The position numbers and the translations under genes are program-made. A model generated the notes under the pieces. It did not search any database, was not told the DNA's origin, and saw only the letters and a list, made by a program, of their open reading frames with translations. From Korobacter sp036501185 (GTDB taxonomy: Bacteria; Acidobacteriota; Terriglobia; Terriglobales; Acidobacteriaceae): DNA of 38,180 nucleotides. Below are positions 1 to 6,874 of the stretch, piece by piece. The DNA lies in contig DASYAU010000051.1 of NCBI GenBank assembly GCA_036501185.1, forward strand, positions 1 to 38,180. Reading direction: 5' to 3'. Numbering within the stretch: position 1 is the first letter of the stretch; the number at the start of each line of letters is the position of its first letter.

Positions 1-28
1 AACCGAGAACCGAGAACCGAAAATCGAC
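1..28. repeat. Short degenerate 7-bp tandem repeat at window edge
   Basis: About three to four copies of AACCGAG, the last two degenerate, lie directly upstream of the tRNA-Arg promoter. The tract begins at the window edge, so its full length cannot be seen. It looks like simple slippage sequence; no function is apparent. Confidence 0.5.
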
Positions 29-39
29 AGCCGTTTTGG

Positions 40-45
40 TATAAT
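40..45 (+). promoter_or_regulatory. -10 box of the tRNA-Arg promoter
   Basis: A perfect TATAAT lies 12 nt before the first base of tRNA-Arg, which puts the transcription start a few bases before the mature 5' end. No good -35 hexamer is visible at 16-18 bp spacing, so only the -10 is called. Confidence 0.5.
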
Positions 46-57
46 CATCTTCGAAAC

Positions 58-134
58 GCGCCCTTAGCTCAGCTGGATAGAGCGTCTGACTACGAATCAG
101 AAGGTCGGGAGTTCGAATCTCTCAGGGCGCACCA
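58..134 (+). tRNA. tRNA-Arg (anticodon ACG)
   Basis: A complete cloverleaf can be folded by eye. Acceptor GCGCCCT (58-64) pairs with AGGGCGC (124-130), followed by discriminator A and an encoded CCA (132-134). The D arm contains AGCTCAGCTGGATAGAGC, the anticodon loop is CTACGAA (anticodon ACG, read as ICG after deamination), and the T arm contains GTTCGAATC. Length is 77 nt. Confidence 0.97.
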
Positions 135-250
135 TACATTCCCCTCACAAGTAGAAAATTGCCGCTTTCCGATCACATTTCTTCCCGTTGGACGCAGCCG
201 TTTGCAGCGATTACTATTGCGCCACTTCAGCACTCCACCGAGAGGCGCAT

Positions 251-1504
251 ATGCAAACACGATGGGTCCGTGTGGTCGCTCTTCTGTTTCTCTTCCTACC
301 TACCCTCCTAGCCGCACAAACTGTCGCCATTCGCGCGGGGCACCTCATCGATCCGGCTAGCGGCAAGGTCTCGCAGAATCAAGTCATCCTGGTAAGGGAC
401 AAGAAGATCGTTGAAGTAGGCGATCACGTATCGATTCCGGCCGGCACGGCCGTCCTGGACCTGTCGAATTCTTGGGTGATGCCCGGCATCATGGACGCCC
501 ACACGCACATCACCGAGGGAGGCGAAGAGAAGTGGCGCGAGCTAACCGCCAATTATCTCCGCGAGGGCACCGGCTTTCGCAGCCTGCGTGGATTGCACAC
601 CGCCCAAATCTTGTTGAACGCGGGAATTACCACCGTGCGCGATATCGGAAACGAGGCCAACTATGCCGCCGTCGATTTGAAGCGCGCTATCAATGAAGGC
701 TGGTTCATCGGACCTACGATCTTGTCCGCCGGCAAGATCATCGCCCCGTATGGCGGCCAGAACGGCGGCATTCCGGCAGAGCAGGGCGAGTTCTGGAAGT
801 TCGAATACCTGCAGGCCGACAGTCCGGACGAGGTCCGTGCCGCGGTGCGGAAGAACATTTATTACGGCGTGGACGTGATTAAGCTCGTCGCCGACGAGTT
901 TCCCTACTACTACTCCGTCGATGAAATCAAAGCTGCCGTACAGGAAGCGCACGCTGCCGGTTACAAGGTTGCTGTGCACGTGCTACGTCCGGAGGCCGCA
1001 GCGAACGTCATTGAAGGCGGTGCAGACTCGATCGAGCACGGCTTCTTCCTGACCGACGATGAGCTGCGCCGCATGAAGGAAAAAGGAATGTTCCTGGTTG
1101 GCACGGATTTCCCGGCAGAACATTTCATTCGCGGCGGACTTCCCAATGGCAAAGAATGGGGCGAGAAGATTATTGATCGCCTGCACCGCGCTTATGTCAT
1201 TGGCGTGAAGATGGGTTTCGGCAGCGACATCGTCATGGATTTTCCTGGCACCACGCGCGCCACCATGACTTGGGACTATCTTGCCGTTTGGAAGGCGGCG
1301 GGTGTGCCACCAGTCGAAGTTCTGAAGTGCATGACGACCAACAATGCCGAGTTACTCGGCATCAGCAAAGAGCGCGGAGCGATCGCAACCGGACAATACG
1401 CCGACATCATCGCAATGCCTCGAAATCCCTTCGACGATACCGAAGCTCTGCGTGGAATCAATTTCGTGATGAAGAACGGCACCGTGGTGGTACAGCCCAA
1501 GTAA
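251..1504 (+). CDS. Exported metal-dependent amidohydrolase (imidazolonepropionase/prolidase-like)
   Basis: This is a 417-residue amidohydrolase-superfamily enzyme that probably hydrolyses an amide or peptide-like bond outside the cytoplasm. The metal-site pattern is complete: HxH at H84/H86 (DAHTH), a likely carbamylated lysine K211 (VIKLVAD), H243 (AVHVLRP), H263 (IEHGFF) and D326 (GSDIVMD). The N-terminus has a signal peptide (MQTRWVRVVALLFLFLPTLLAAQ). A longer in-frame start at 188 exists, but ATG 251 puts the signal peptide at the true N-terminus and is preceded by GAGAGG. The composite beta-sandwich segment (residues 25-75, ending at the PGIMDAHTH region) and the closing strand near the C-terminus are typical of COG1228 enzymes. 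The substrate cannot be read from sequence. It stands alone between two tRNA genes. Confidence 0.9.
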   Translation: MQTRWVRVVALLFLFLPTLLAAQTVAIRAGHLIDPASGKVSQNQVILVRDKKIVEVGDHVSIPAGTAVLDLSNSWVMPGIMDAHTHITEGGEEKWRELTANYLREGTGFRSLRGLHTAQILLNAGITTVRDIGNEANYAAVDLKRAINEGWFIGPTILSAGKIIAPYGGQNGGIPAEQGEFWKFEYLQADSPDEVRAAVRKNIYYGVDVIKLVADEFPYYYSVDEIKAAVQEAHAAGYKVAVHVLRPEAAANVIEGGADSIEHGFFLTDDELRRMKEKGMFLVGTDFPAEHFIRGGLPNGKEWGEKIIDRLHRAYVIGVKMGFGSDIVMDFPGTTRATMTWDYLAVWKAAGVPPVEVLKCMTTNNAELLGISKERGAIATGQYADIIAMPRNPFDDTEALRGINFVMKNGTVVVQPK

Positions 1505-1570
1505 CGCATGATACGGCAAGAACGGCCGCGCGCGATCGGAGGGGACTACCAACAGACAAGGAAAAAGCTT

Positions 1571-1657
1571 TGGTGCCGAAGAAGGGACTCGAACCCCCAC
1601 ACCGTTGCCGGTACATGGACCTGAACCATGCGCGTCTGCCAATTCCGCCACTTCGGC
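1571..1657 (-). tRNA. tRNA-Leu (anticodon CAG)
   Basis: On the minus strand, acceptor GCCGAAG pairs with CTTCGGC, followed by discriminator A and an encoded CCA. The anticodon loop TTCAGGT gives CAG. A long variable arm (TACCGGCAACGGTG region) marks a class II tRNA, and the T loop has GTTCGAGTC. Length is 87 nt with CCA. The rest of 1505-1944 holds no gene I can support; 1658-1932 contains only the upstream region of this tRNA. Confidence 0.96.
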
Positions 1658-1944
1658 ACTTCTGGATTGCTCTGCGTGTGCGTTCAACCCGTTGGAATGG
1701 GGAACGATAGGAACAACGCAGGCAGCAGGCGACGTACTTTTCTATTCTACAGGCTCGCTTCGGAGTGTCAAACCACCTACAGTCTCGCAATACGAGAGAA
1801 AATTGCAAGACGAACATAGGGAGCCGCAAAAAACGGGAGCTCCGAACAACGAATTCCTGCGATTTCTCGTCCAACCAAGCTGACTCTCGAAGCCAGAGTG
1901 GTTCCGGCTGCATCCGGGAAGTATTAGACTGAATGGGAGAGGAA

Positions 1945-2196
1945 ATGTCCGCAAACCCTACCCAACCTATTATGAACGAGACCAAGGCGATTCAAGGCGA
2001 AACCATCGCGCAAATGCGCACCCTTGCGCACGATCTGAGCAATTCCATTGAAACCGTGATGCAGGCTTCCTACTTGCTCGCGCAGGCGTCGCTCGACGAT
2101 ACCAACAAACGCTGGGTGGAATTGATCGACAAGGCTGCGCGTGATGCCGCCCGGATCAACCGCGAAATCCGCGATATCCTCCGCGCTCACAGCTAG
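1945..2196 (+). CDS. Small stand-alone DHp (HisKA)-like helical protein
   Basis: This 83-residue protein resembles only the dimerisation/phosphoacceptor domain of a histidine kinase. The segment from residue 23 reads like an H-box (TLAHDLSNSIE, candidate phosphoacceptor H29), followed by a second amphipathic helix (ELIDKAARDAARINREIRDIL). No ATPase (HATPase_c) domain, membrane segment or receiver domain follows before the stop codon. ATG 1945 is preferred over an in-frame ATG at 1933, because GGAG at 1936-1939 sits 5 nt before it. It could be a phosphotransfer protein, a regulator that dimerises with a full kinase, or a relic. The neighbours (tRNA-Leu; convergent nucleotidyltransferase) do not suggest a pathway. 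Confidence 0.7.
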   Translation: MSANPTQPIMNETKAIQGETIAQMRTLAHDLSNSIETVMQASYLLAQASLDDTNKRWVELIDKAARDAARINREIRDILRAHS

Positions 2197-2215
2197 TCTC
2201 AGCCAAGTTTACGAC

Positions 2216-2974
2216 CTAAGCAGCCGGGTTAATCCGCGCCTCGCGCGTGGACCGCAGGTACTGTAACGCCCGGTGATACCCCTCCAGCGTTCCCACGTCC
2301 ATGTAAAGCTCACCCACATGGGTCGCTCGCACCACATCGCCCGCCGCAATGTACGCGTTCAACAAATGGCCAAGGAACTCATCTTCCCGGTGCCGCGACT
2401 CCCATAGCAGCTTTAATGCGTGAAAGGCTTCGCCGGTCGCGGTCACCGCGCCCCACACCCACTGGCTATGGGAGTCTCGCTGCTTGACTTCTACCTTCTC
2501 CACGTATCCTTGCGGATCGCAAACCACGGCGTCGAACGCGCTGGGATCATCCACCGGGAAAAGCACGAGATTCACATCCGCCTTCTTGTCGTCCACGGCA
2601 GGTCGATACGCGTTCTCCGGGAACCAGATCGTGTCCGGCAGCCCGATCAGCACTTTGTCGTGATTCCTCGTAAAAGGTTCGGCACGAAACAGCGCGTCGC
2701 ACAGCCCTGCTGGTTTCTGCTGCACCACATAAAAGATCTCGGCTCCGTAGTTGCGCTCGGCGTAATAGCGCACAATATCGCTTTTTTCCGCCGAGATCAC
2801 CATGCAGATCTGCTCCGCCCCAGCCGCGATCATTCGTTCTACCAGGTACTCCGAAACTGCTTTTGGCCGCTCGACGTGGTCCACCACGCGCGATCCTACC
2901 GGCAGCAGTTCTTTGGAACAGCCCAGCGGCTGAATTCGCTCTCCTGCTCCAGCAGCGGGAATAATCCCGATCAT
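2216..2974 (-). CDS. Sugar-1-phosphate nucleotidyltransferase (RmlA/GalU-like)
   Basis: This 252-residue NTP_transferase-fold enzyme probably joins a nucleoside triphosphate to a sugar 1-phosphate to give an NDP-sugar in the cytoplasm. The N-terminal nucleotide-binding signature is present (IIPAAGAGERIQPLGCSKELLPVG, with G-x-G-x-R and the lysine of SKELLPV). A metal-binding aspartate motif occurs in GLPDTIW, and a second acidic site near the C-terminus in YMDVGTLEGY. At about 250 residues it is shorter than GalU or RmlA. Its ATG overlaps the stop of the upstream glycosyltransferase gene by 4 nt (ATGA), so the two are translationally coupled. Sugar and nucleotide specificity cannot be assigned. 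It may supply the donor sugar for the neighbouring glycosyltransferase (inference). Confidence 0.85.
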   Translation of the reverse strand: MIGIIPAAGAGERIQPLGCSKELLPVGSRVVDHVERPKAVSEYLVERMIAAGAEQICMVISAEKSDIVRYYAERNYGAEIFYVVQQKPAGLCDALFRAEPFTRNHDKVLIGLPDTIWFPENAYRPAVDDKKADVNLVLFPVDDPSAFDAVVCDPQGYVEKVEVKQRDSHSQWVWGAVTATGEAFHALKLLWESRHREDEFLGHLLNAYIAAGDVVRATHVGELYMDVGTLEGYHRALQYLRSTREARINPAA

Positions 2975-4065
2975 GCGACCTCCGAGCGTGCCCGATTCGA
3001 TCTTGCGCGGGCTTCGTCAAAGTAGCGCAGCATTTCCTGCGCCCGGTATGCCCCGGTGTGCTCGTCGAGTGTTCGCTGGCGCGCTGCATCAGCGAAGCGG
3101 TGCAATTCCGAGTCGAGCAACCTCAGCGCCTCCAGCACTGCGGCCGACGAATTCACCGGCAGGACCTCTTCGTCGGAGAAGAAGCTCTCCAAACCCTCCC
3201 ATGTGTCTGTCACGATCGGGCACCCGCATGCGGCGGCCTCAAAGAAACGGCCTGAAGGGCAATAGCCCGACTCCGCCATGTCTTTGCGGGTTATGTTCAG
3301 TGTCAGCCGCGACGATGAATACAGCAACGGATGCGCGTCCGGCGCTACGTGGTCCAACTTGTTCACATTCGCCGGCCAACTCCACTCCCACGGATACAAA
3401 CTTCCAGCCAATAGGAATTGCGAAGCCGTCGCGTTGCGCGCCGGATCCAGGAAGAATCGCTCCAGTTTCTCCTGCCGATCAGGCGCATACGTTCCCATGT
3501 AACTCAGGTCACATTGCAGGGTTGGGTTTGCTTCCGTGCGCCGGTAATAGTCCGGATCCACGCACCCATACAGGGGACGTGCCATGGGCGCGCCGAATTC
3601 CTCTTCCAATCGCCGCAGCGCCTTTCCGCCGGTAAACGACAGAATCAGGTCGAATGCCGAGATCTGCTTTGGCTCGAGATACTCGGTGCCGCCCTGCTCC
3701 TCGAACTTGCTAAAGGTCACAGGCGTATCGAGGTCGTAAAAGACCTTCATCGGTCCAGGAAGACCAAACATCTCATCCGAGATCCGAGCGCCTTCAGGAC
3801 AATAGCTGGCCACCACCACTACGTCGGAATCGGCTGCGTGTTTGAGCGCTTCGGAACGGACAGTGTTCCAATCGGGATACAACACAAGATCGCAATACGA
3901 AGGATCGCCCGCGTCGCGGTGTCGCGCGTAGTAGGGAACGTCCTTCTCGTAGAAGCGAACTCTATGACCCATCCGGTCGAGAGCGCGGATCAGCGCACGG
4001 TAGGGTGTGGCGTGCCCGTTCCCCCAGGAGGATGAAAGCGTTAGTCCAAATATCGTGATCTTCAA
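2971..4065 (-). CDS. CgeB-type glycosyltransferase
   Basis: This 364-residue cytoplasmic GT-B-like protein resembles the CgeB/DUF3880 plus Glyco_trans_1_2 architecture. The N-terminal half starts with a Rossmann strand followed by GNGHATPYRALIRALDRMGH, typical of GT-B enzymes that scan a sugar-nucleotide and acceptor. The C-terminal half carries CPSGRFFEAAACGCPIVTD followed by EGLESFF, the donor-binding signature of this family. The start is a TTG, supported by GGAG seven bases upstream (4073-4076). It overlaps the downstream nucleotidyltransferase by 4 nt, so the pair acts as an operon, probably in exopolysaccharide or surface-glycan synthesis. CgeB itself is linked to spore-coat glycosylation in Bacillus; that role is not implied here. 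The acceptor is unknown. Confidence 0.85.
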   Translation of the reverse strand: MKITIFGLTLSSSWGNGHATPYRALIRALDRMGHRVRFYEKDVPYYARHRDAGDPSYCDLVLYPDWNTVRSEALKHAADSDVVVVASYCPEGARISDEMFGLPGPMKVFYDLDTPVTFSKFEEQGGTEYLEPKQISAFDLILSFTGGKALRRLEEEFGAPMARPLYGCVDPDYYRRTEANPTLQCDLSYMGTYAPDRQEKLERFFLDPARNATASQFLLAGSLYPWEWSWPANVNKLDHVAPDAHPLLYSSSRLTLNITRKDMAESGYCPSGRFFEAAACGCPIVTDTWEGLESFFSDEEVLPVNSSAAVLEALRLLDSELHRFADAARQRTLDEHTGAYRAQEMLRYFDEARARSNRARSEVA

Positions 4066-4182
4066 CTTCGCGCTCCAGGGCGGTCGTCGAGGGGGTCGAA
4101 ATCGTACTCACAATTGGGATGAAGCCTTCCGCGAAGCTGTTGGCTGAAGCAACGCTGAATTCCGGGGGCGATTCCGGCAAAT

Positions 4183-4205
4183 AAAAAGCACCGCCGCAGC
4201 GGTGC
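4183..4205 (-). terminator. Rho-independent terminator of the osmC-like gene
   Basis: A perfect 7-bp stem (4188-4194 with 4199-4205, 4-nt loop) is followed on the minus strand by a T5 run (4183-4187). It lies 19 nt past the OsmC stop codon and separates that gene from the glycosyltransferase pair. Confidence 0.85.
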
Positions 4206-4223
4206 ATCTTCGAGCCTTTTGTC

Positions 4224-4646
4224 CTAGGACAAATGTGCAGTCATGGTGATGTTCGCGTTCAGAACCCGTGATACCGGGCACCCTTTCTTCGCACCGTTCG
4301 CAATCTCTTCGAACTTCTTCTCATCAATATTCGGGATCTTGGCGTGTACGTCGAGATGGACGGCGGTAATCGTGAAGCCCGCATCCGTCTTGTCCATGGT
4401 GAGCGTAGCGCTGGTATCGATGCTGGTCGCCGTGAAGCCTCCTTTGCCGAGTTCCGCTGACAGTGCCATCGAGAAGCAACCTGCGTGGGCGGCAGCAATC
4501 AGTTCTTCCGGGTTCGTCCCAACTCCATTTTCAAAGCGTGTCGCGAAGGAATACTGCGTGTCTTTCAATACGCCACTCGCGGTCGAAACGGCCCCTTTGC
4601 CGTCCTTCAGTCCGCCGGCCCAATGTGCACTTGCTGTTCTTTGCAT
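4224..4646 (-). CDS. osmC: OsmC-family thiol peroxidase
   Basis: This 140-residue protein matches OsmC, a cytoplasmic, homodimeric thiol-dependent peroxidase that reduces organic hydroperoxides. Both redox cysteines are present: the peroxidatic C57 in AAHAGCFSMAL and the resolving C123 in KKGCPVSRVL. The conserved arginine (R37, ATRFENG) and glutamate (E47, NPEELI) of the active site are also present. Length is normal for the family. The start has a strong GGAGG about 6 nt upstream, and TATAAT (4665-4670, minus strand) lies just before it. It has its own terminator, so it is probably monocistronic. Confidence 0.95.
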   Translation of the reverse strand: MQRTASAHWAGGLKDGKGAVSTASGVLKDTQYSFATRFENGVGTNPEELIAAAHAGCFSMALSAELGKGGFTATSIDTSATLTMDKTDAGFTITAVHLDVHAKIPNIDEKKFEEIANGAKKGCPVSRVLNANITMTAHLS

Positions 4647-4664
4647 GAAATTCCTCCGCTGGAA

Positions 4665-4670
4665 ATTATA
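4665..4670 (-). promoter_or_regulatory. Candidate -10 box for osmC
   Basis: A perfect TATAAT on the minus strand ends about 18 nt before the osmC start codon, giving a very short leader that still contains the GGAGG ribosome site. It abuts the T run of the upstream gene's terminator; no convincing -35 element is visible because that position is the terminator stem. Confidence 0.4.
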
Positions 4671-4698
4671 AAAGGCCTGAGCGGTTCGCGCTCAGGCC
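4671..4698 (-). terminator. Rho-independent terminator of the UDP-glucose-dehydrogenase-like gene
   Basis: A perfect 10-bp stem (4674-4683 with 4689-4698) closes a 5-nt loop and runs on the minus strand into TTTTATAA. It lies 60 nt past the stop codon of the 4758-6023 gene. Its T run merges with the candidate osmC -10 box. Confidence 0.85.
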
Positions 4699-4757
4699 AA
4701 GCGGAGGTTACGGCATGTTTGTGCAGTCTTATCGCGGGCCCAATTCAAAAGCCAACC

Positions 4758-6023
4758 TTAGCGGCCAACTCCAACGTAGCGGAAGCCCATGGTGCGCATC
4801 CGTGCCGCATCCAGCATGTTCTTGGTATCGAAAATCACAGGATACTTCAGCAGCTTCTTCACTCGTTGCCAATCCAGCGCACGGAACTCCGGCCAGCCGG
4901 TGCCGACTACGAGAGCGTCGCTACCTTCCGCCGCTTCGTATGCAGTCTGGCAAAAGTGCACCACGTCATTCAGCTCGCGCTGCGCTTCGGGGATCGCCAC
5001 CGGGTCGTACGCACGCACCCGCGCGCCCTTGGAGATCAATCCGCGGGCCAGCGAGAGCGATACCGATCCCGCGATGCAATTCGTGTTCGGCTTGAATGCG
5101 AGGCCAAGAATTCCCACTTCTCTTCCGACTACTGTCGGCATCACCGAAGTCAATTTATCCATCATGCGGTCGGAGAAGTCGTGGTTCACTTCCCGCGCTG
5201 CGGAGAGCACTCTCATAGACACGTTGTACTGACCGGCTAAGCTCGCCAGGGCATTCATCTCGTTTTCCACGAATGCACCGCCGATTCGAGAACCAGGCTG
5301 CAAGCAGCGCCCGCCGATTTTCTTGTCGAGTCCCATCGCGAGCGCCAGGTCTGCCGCGTCGGCTTGCACGTGATCGCAGAGGCTGGCCAGCTCATTGATG
5401 AACGACAGCTTCGTCGCGACGAAGGCGGTCGTGGCTTCGCGAACCAACTCGGCCGTTTCATGCGAGGTCACGATCACCGGAACGCCACGCATCACGATCG
5501 GCCGGTAGATTTGCTTCAGCGCATCTACCGCCTCGTTGGAGTTCGTGCCTAGCACCAGCCGGTCCGGCCAATTGAAGTCTTCGACCGCGCAGCCGTCAGT
5601 CAGGAACATCGGCTGGGTGACCACATGTTGCTTGTAGCCGCGATGCCGCATCTCTTCTTCGATCTTGCGCACACTTCCTACAGGAGTTGGCGTAACGACC
5701 ACGAAAATGGCCTGCGACGTTGCGACGGCCGCGAGGTCAAGGACAATGTTGTCAACGCCGGCGGCATCGTCCTGCGCGATAAAGATCGCAGTCGTGCGCC
5801 GTGCAATACTCTCGATCTCCGTGGTGTATCTCAGGCGATCGGCGCGCACGTTGCGACGAATGATTTCTTTGAGGTTCTTCTCATGGAAGCGCAGTGTGCC
5901 CGAAGCGCTCTCCATCACAAGTGACGTATCTGCGTCGTAGCAGGTAACCGGCATGCCGAGATCGGCAAGGCAGGCGGACACGACTGTGCCCAAATATCCC
6001 GAGCCATACACTCCGAGGTTCAT
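4758..6023 (-). CDS. UDP-glucose/GDP-mannose dehydrogenase-like protein lacking the catalytic residues
   Basis: This 421-residue protein has the full three-domain layout of nucleotide-sugar 6-dehydrogenases: an N-terminal NAD-binding fold (VYGSGYLG), the central helix (ATKLSFINELASLCD), and the C-terminal UDP-binding domain (LAFKPNT, RAYDPVA). The active site is missing. The GGSCFPKD-type loop reads GGAFVENE, so the nucleophilic Cys is F251 and the Asp is E255. The NPEFL-type Glu is M139 (TQPMFLTDG). The K-x-x-x-N pair is R195/T199. The conserved arginine of TDDIRES is also gone (TNCIAGS). The reading frame is intact, so this looks like a diverged, selected protein rather than a decaying gene. 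It may be a pseudoenzyme or act on a different substrate. GAGAGGTG precedes ATG 6023. Confidence 0.85.
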   Translation of the reverse strand: MNLGVYGSGYLGTVVSACLADLGMPVTCYDADTSLVMESASGTLRFHEKNLKEIIRRNVRADRLRYTTEIESIARRTTAIFIAQDDAAGVDNIVLDLAAVATSQAIFVVVTPTPVGSVRKIEEEMRHRGYKQHVVTQPMFLTDGCAVEDFNWPDRLVLGTNSNEAVDALKQIYRPIVMRGVPVIVTSHETAELVREATTAFVATKLSFINELASLCDHVQADAADLALAMGLDKKIGGRCLQPGSRIGGAFVENEMNALASLAGQYNVSMRVLSAAREVNHDFSDRMMDKLTSVMPTVVGREVGILGLAFKPNTNCIAGSVSLSLARGLISKGARVRAYDPVAIPEAQRELNDVVHFCQTAYEAAEGSDALVVGTGWPEFRALDWQRVKKLLKYPVIFDTKNMLDAARMRTMGFRYVGVGR

Positions 6024-6160
6024 ATCTACACCTCTCGTAGATTTACCGGGGGGAGGACGCTGGTGGCGTCGGGACAGTCGCTATTTGTAGTGCTTTCGGT
6101 AGTTCATTGGCAATACGGAACTGGTACATGCACTACCGGGGGAAAAGCCAGCGAATACGC

Positions 6161-6703
6161 CTAACGCGCGACTTTGTCGCCATCCAGCGAAAAGCGCGCG
6201 ATGTCGAACCAGGTGTGACCCGATCCGCGAACGAAAGCAAGATTGTCAATCGTCACTTGGCGCGAACCGTTGTACTCGCGCCATCGCTGCCGCGCGGTCT
6301 CGATCACCTGTTCCACATCGGGAGCGCAATCGAGTTTTGCAATCGTGAGGTGCGGCATGTAAGGCCAGGGCTCCTCGTATTCGAGCGCACCTTGGTTCAT
6401 CGCGTCGTGCAATTCACGCATGCGATATGCCGCACGCGCCACGCGAATGAAAATTGTCGGAGTACTTGGTACGAAGGACTCGACTTCCCCCATGCCGATT
6501 TCGAAGGCCGCTTGCGCACTTGCAAGGCGAGAAACCGCCGTGACCGCTTCCTCTTCGCTACCGCGCAAAAGGCGCGGAGGCAGGACCGTCACATGGGCTG
6601 CAAGATGGCCGTGTTCAGGATGAATCTCCCCCCGCAAGTGCTCGACGAAGGTACCCACCTGGTTGTGAACATAGGCCACCAGCGCGTACTGGAGGGGCTG
6701 CAT
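6161..6703 (-). CDS. 2H phosphoesterase-family protein (2'-5' RNA ligase-like)
   Basis: This 180-residue cytoplasmic protein carries the two H-x-T/S-x motifs that define the 2H phosphoesterase superfamily: HVTVLPPR in the N-terminal half and HLTIAKL in the C-terminal half. Members hydrolyse or form 2'-5' or cyclic phosphodiesters in RNA or nucleotides; the substrate here is unknown. The open frame extends upstream to 6868, but that part lies inside tRNA-Pro and its promoter, so ATG 6703 (MQPLQYALVAYV) is the sensible start and gives the usual family length. The ribosome site is weak. It is divergent from tRNA-Pro. Confidence 0.85.
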   Translation of the reverse strand: MQPLQYALVAYVHNQVGTFVEHLRGEIHPEHGHLAAHVTVLPPRLLRGSEEEAVTAVSRLASAQAAFEIGMGEVESFVPSTPTIFIRVARAAYRMRELHDAMNQGALEYEEPWPYMPHLTIAKLDCAPDVEQVIETARQRWREYNGSRQVTIDNLAFVRGSGHTWFDIARFSLDGDKVAR

Positions 6704-6775
6704 ACCGCAGATGATTATAGTCTTTGTTCCGCGACCATTGCGCCGGCCGCACCGGCTCCGTCCGAGCTCAGCAGT

Positions 6776-6781
6776 TATAAT
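6776..6781 (+). promoter_or_regulatory. -10 box of the tRNA-Pro promoter
   Basis: A perfect TATAAT lies 9 nt before the mature 5' end of tRNA-Pro. No strong -35 hexamer is evident in the GC-rich stretch upstream. Confidence 0.55.
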
Positions 6782-6790
6782 GAACTCAGT

Positions 6791-6867
<77 letters not shown>

Positions 6868-6874
6868 TCTACTT

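Noticed and set aside
1..28. Possible start of a CRISPR or larger tandem array
   Set aside because: Only a degenerate 7-mer repeat is visible, without spacers or cas genes.
3962..4207. 81-residue minus-strand open frame between OsmC and the glycosyltransferase
   Set aside because: It overlaps the glycosyltransferase start and spans the osmC terminator; no motif or ribosome site supports it.
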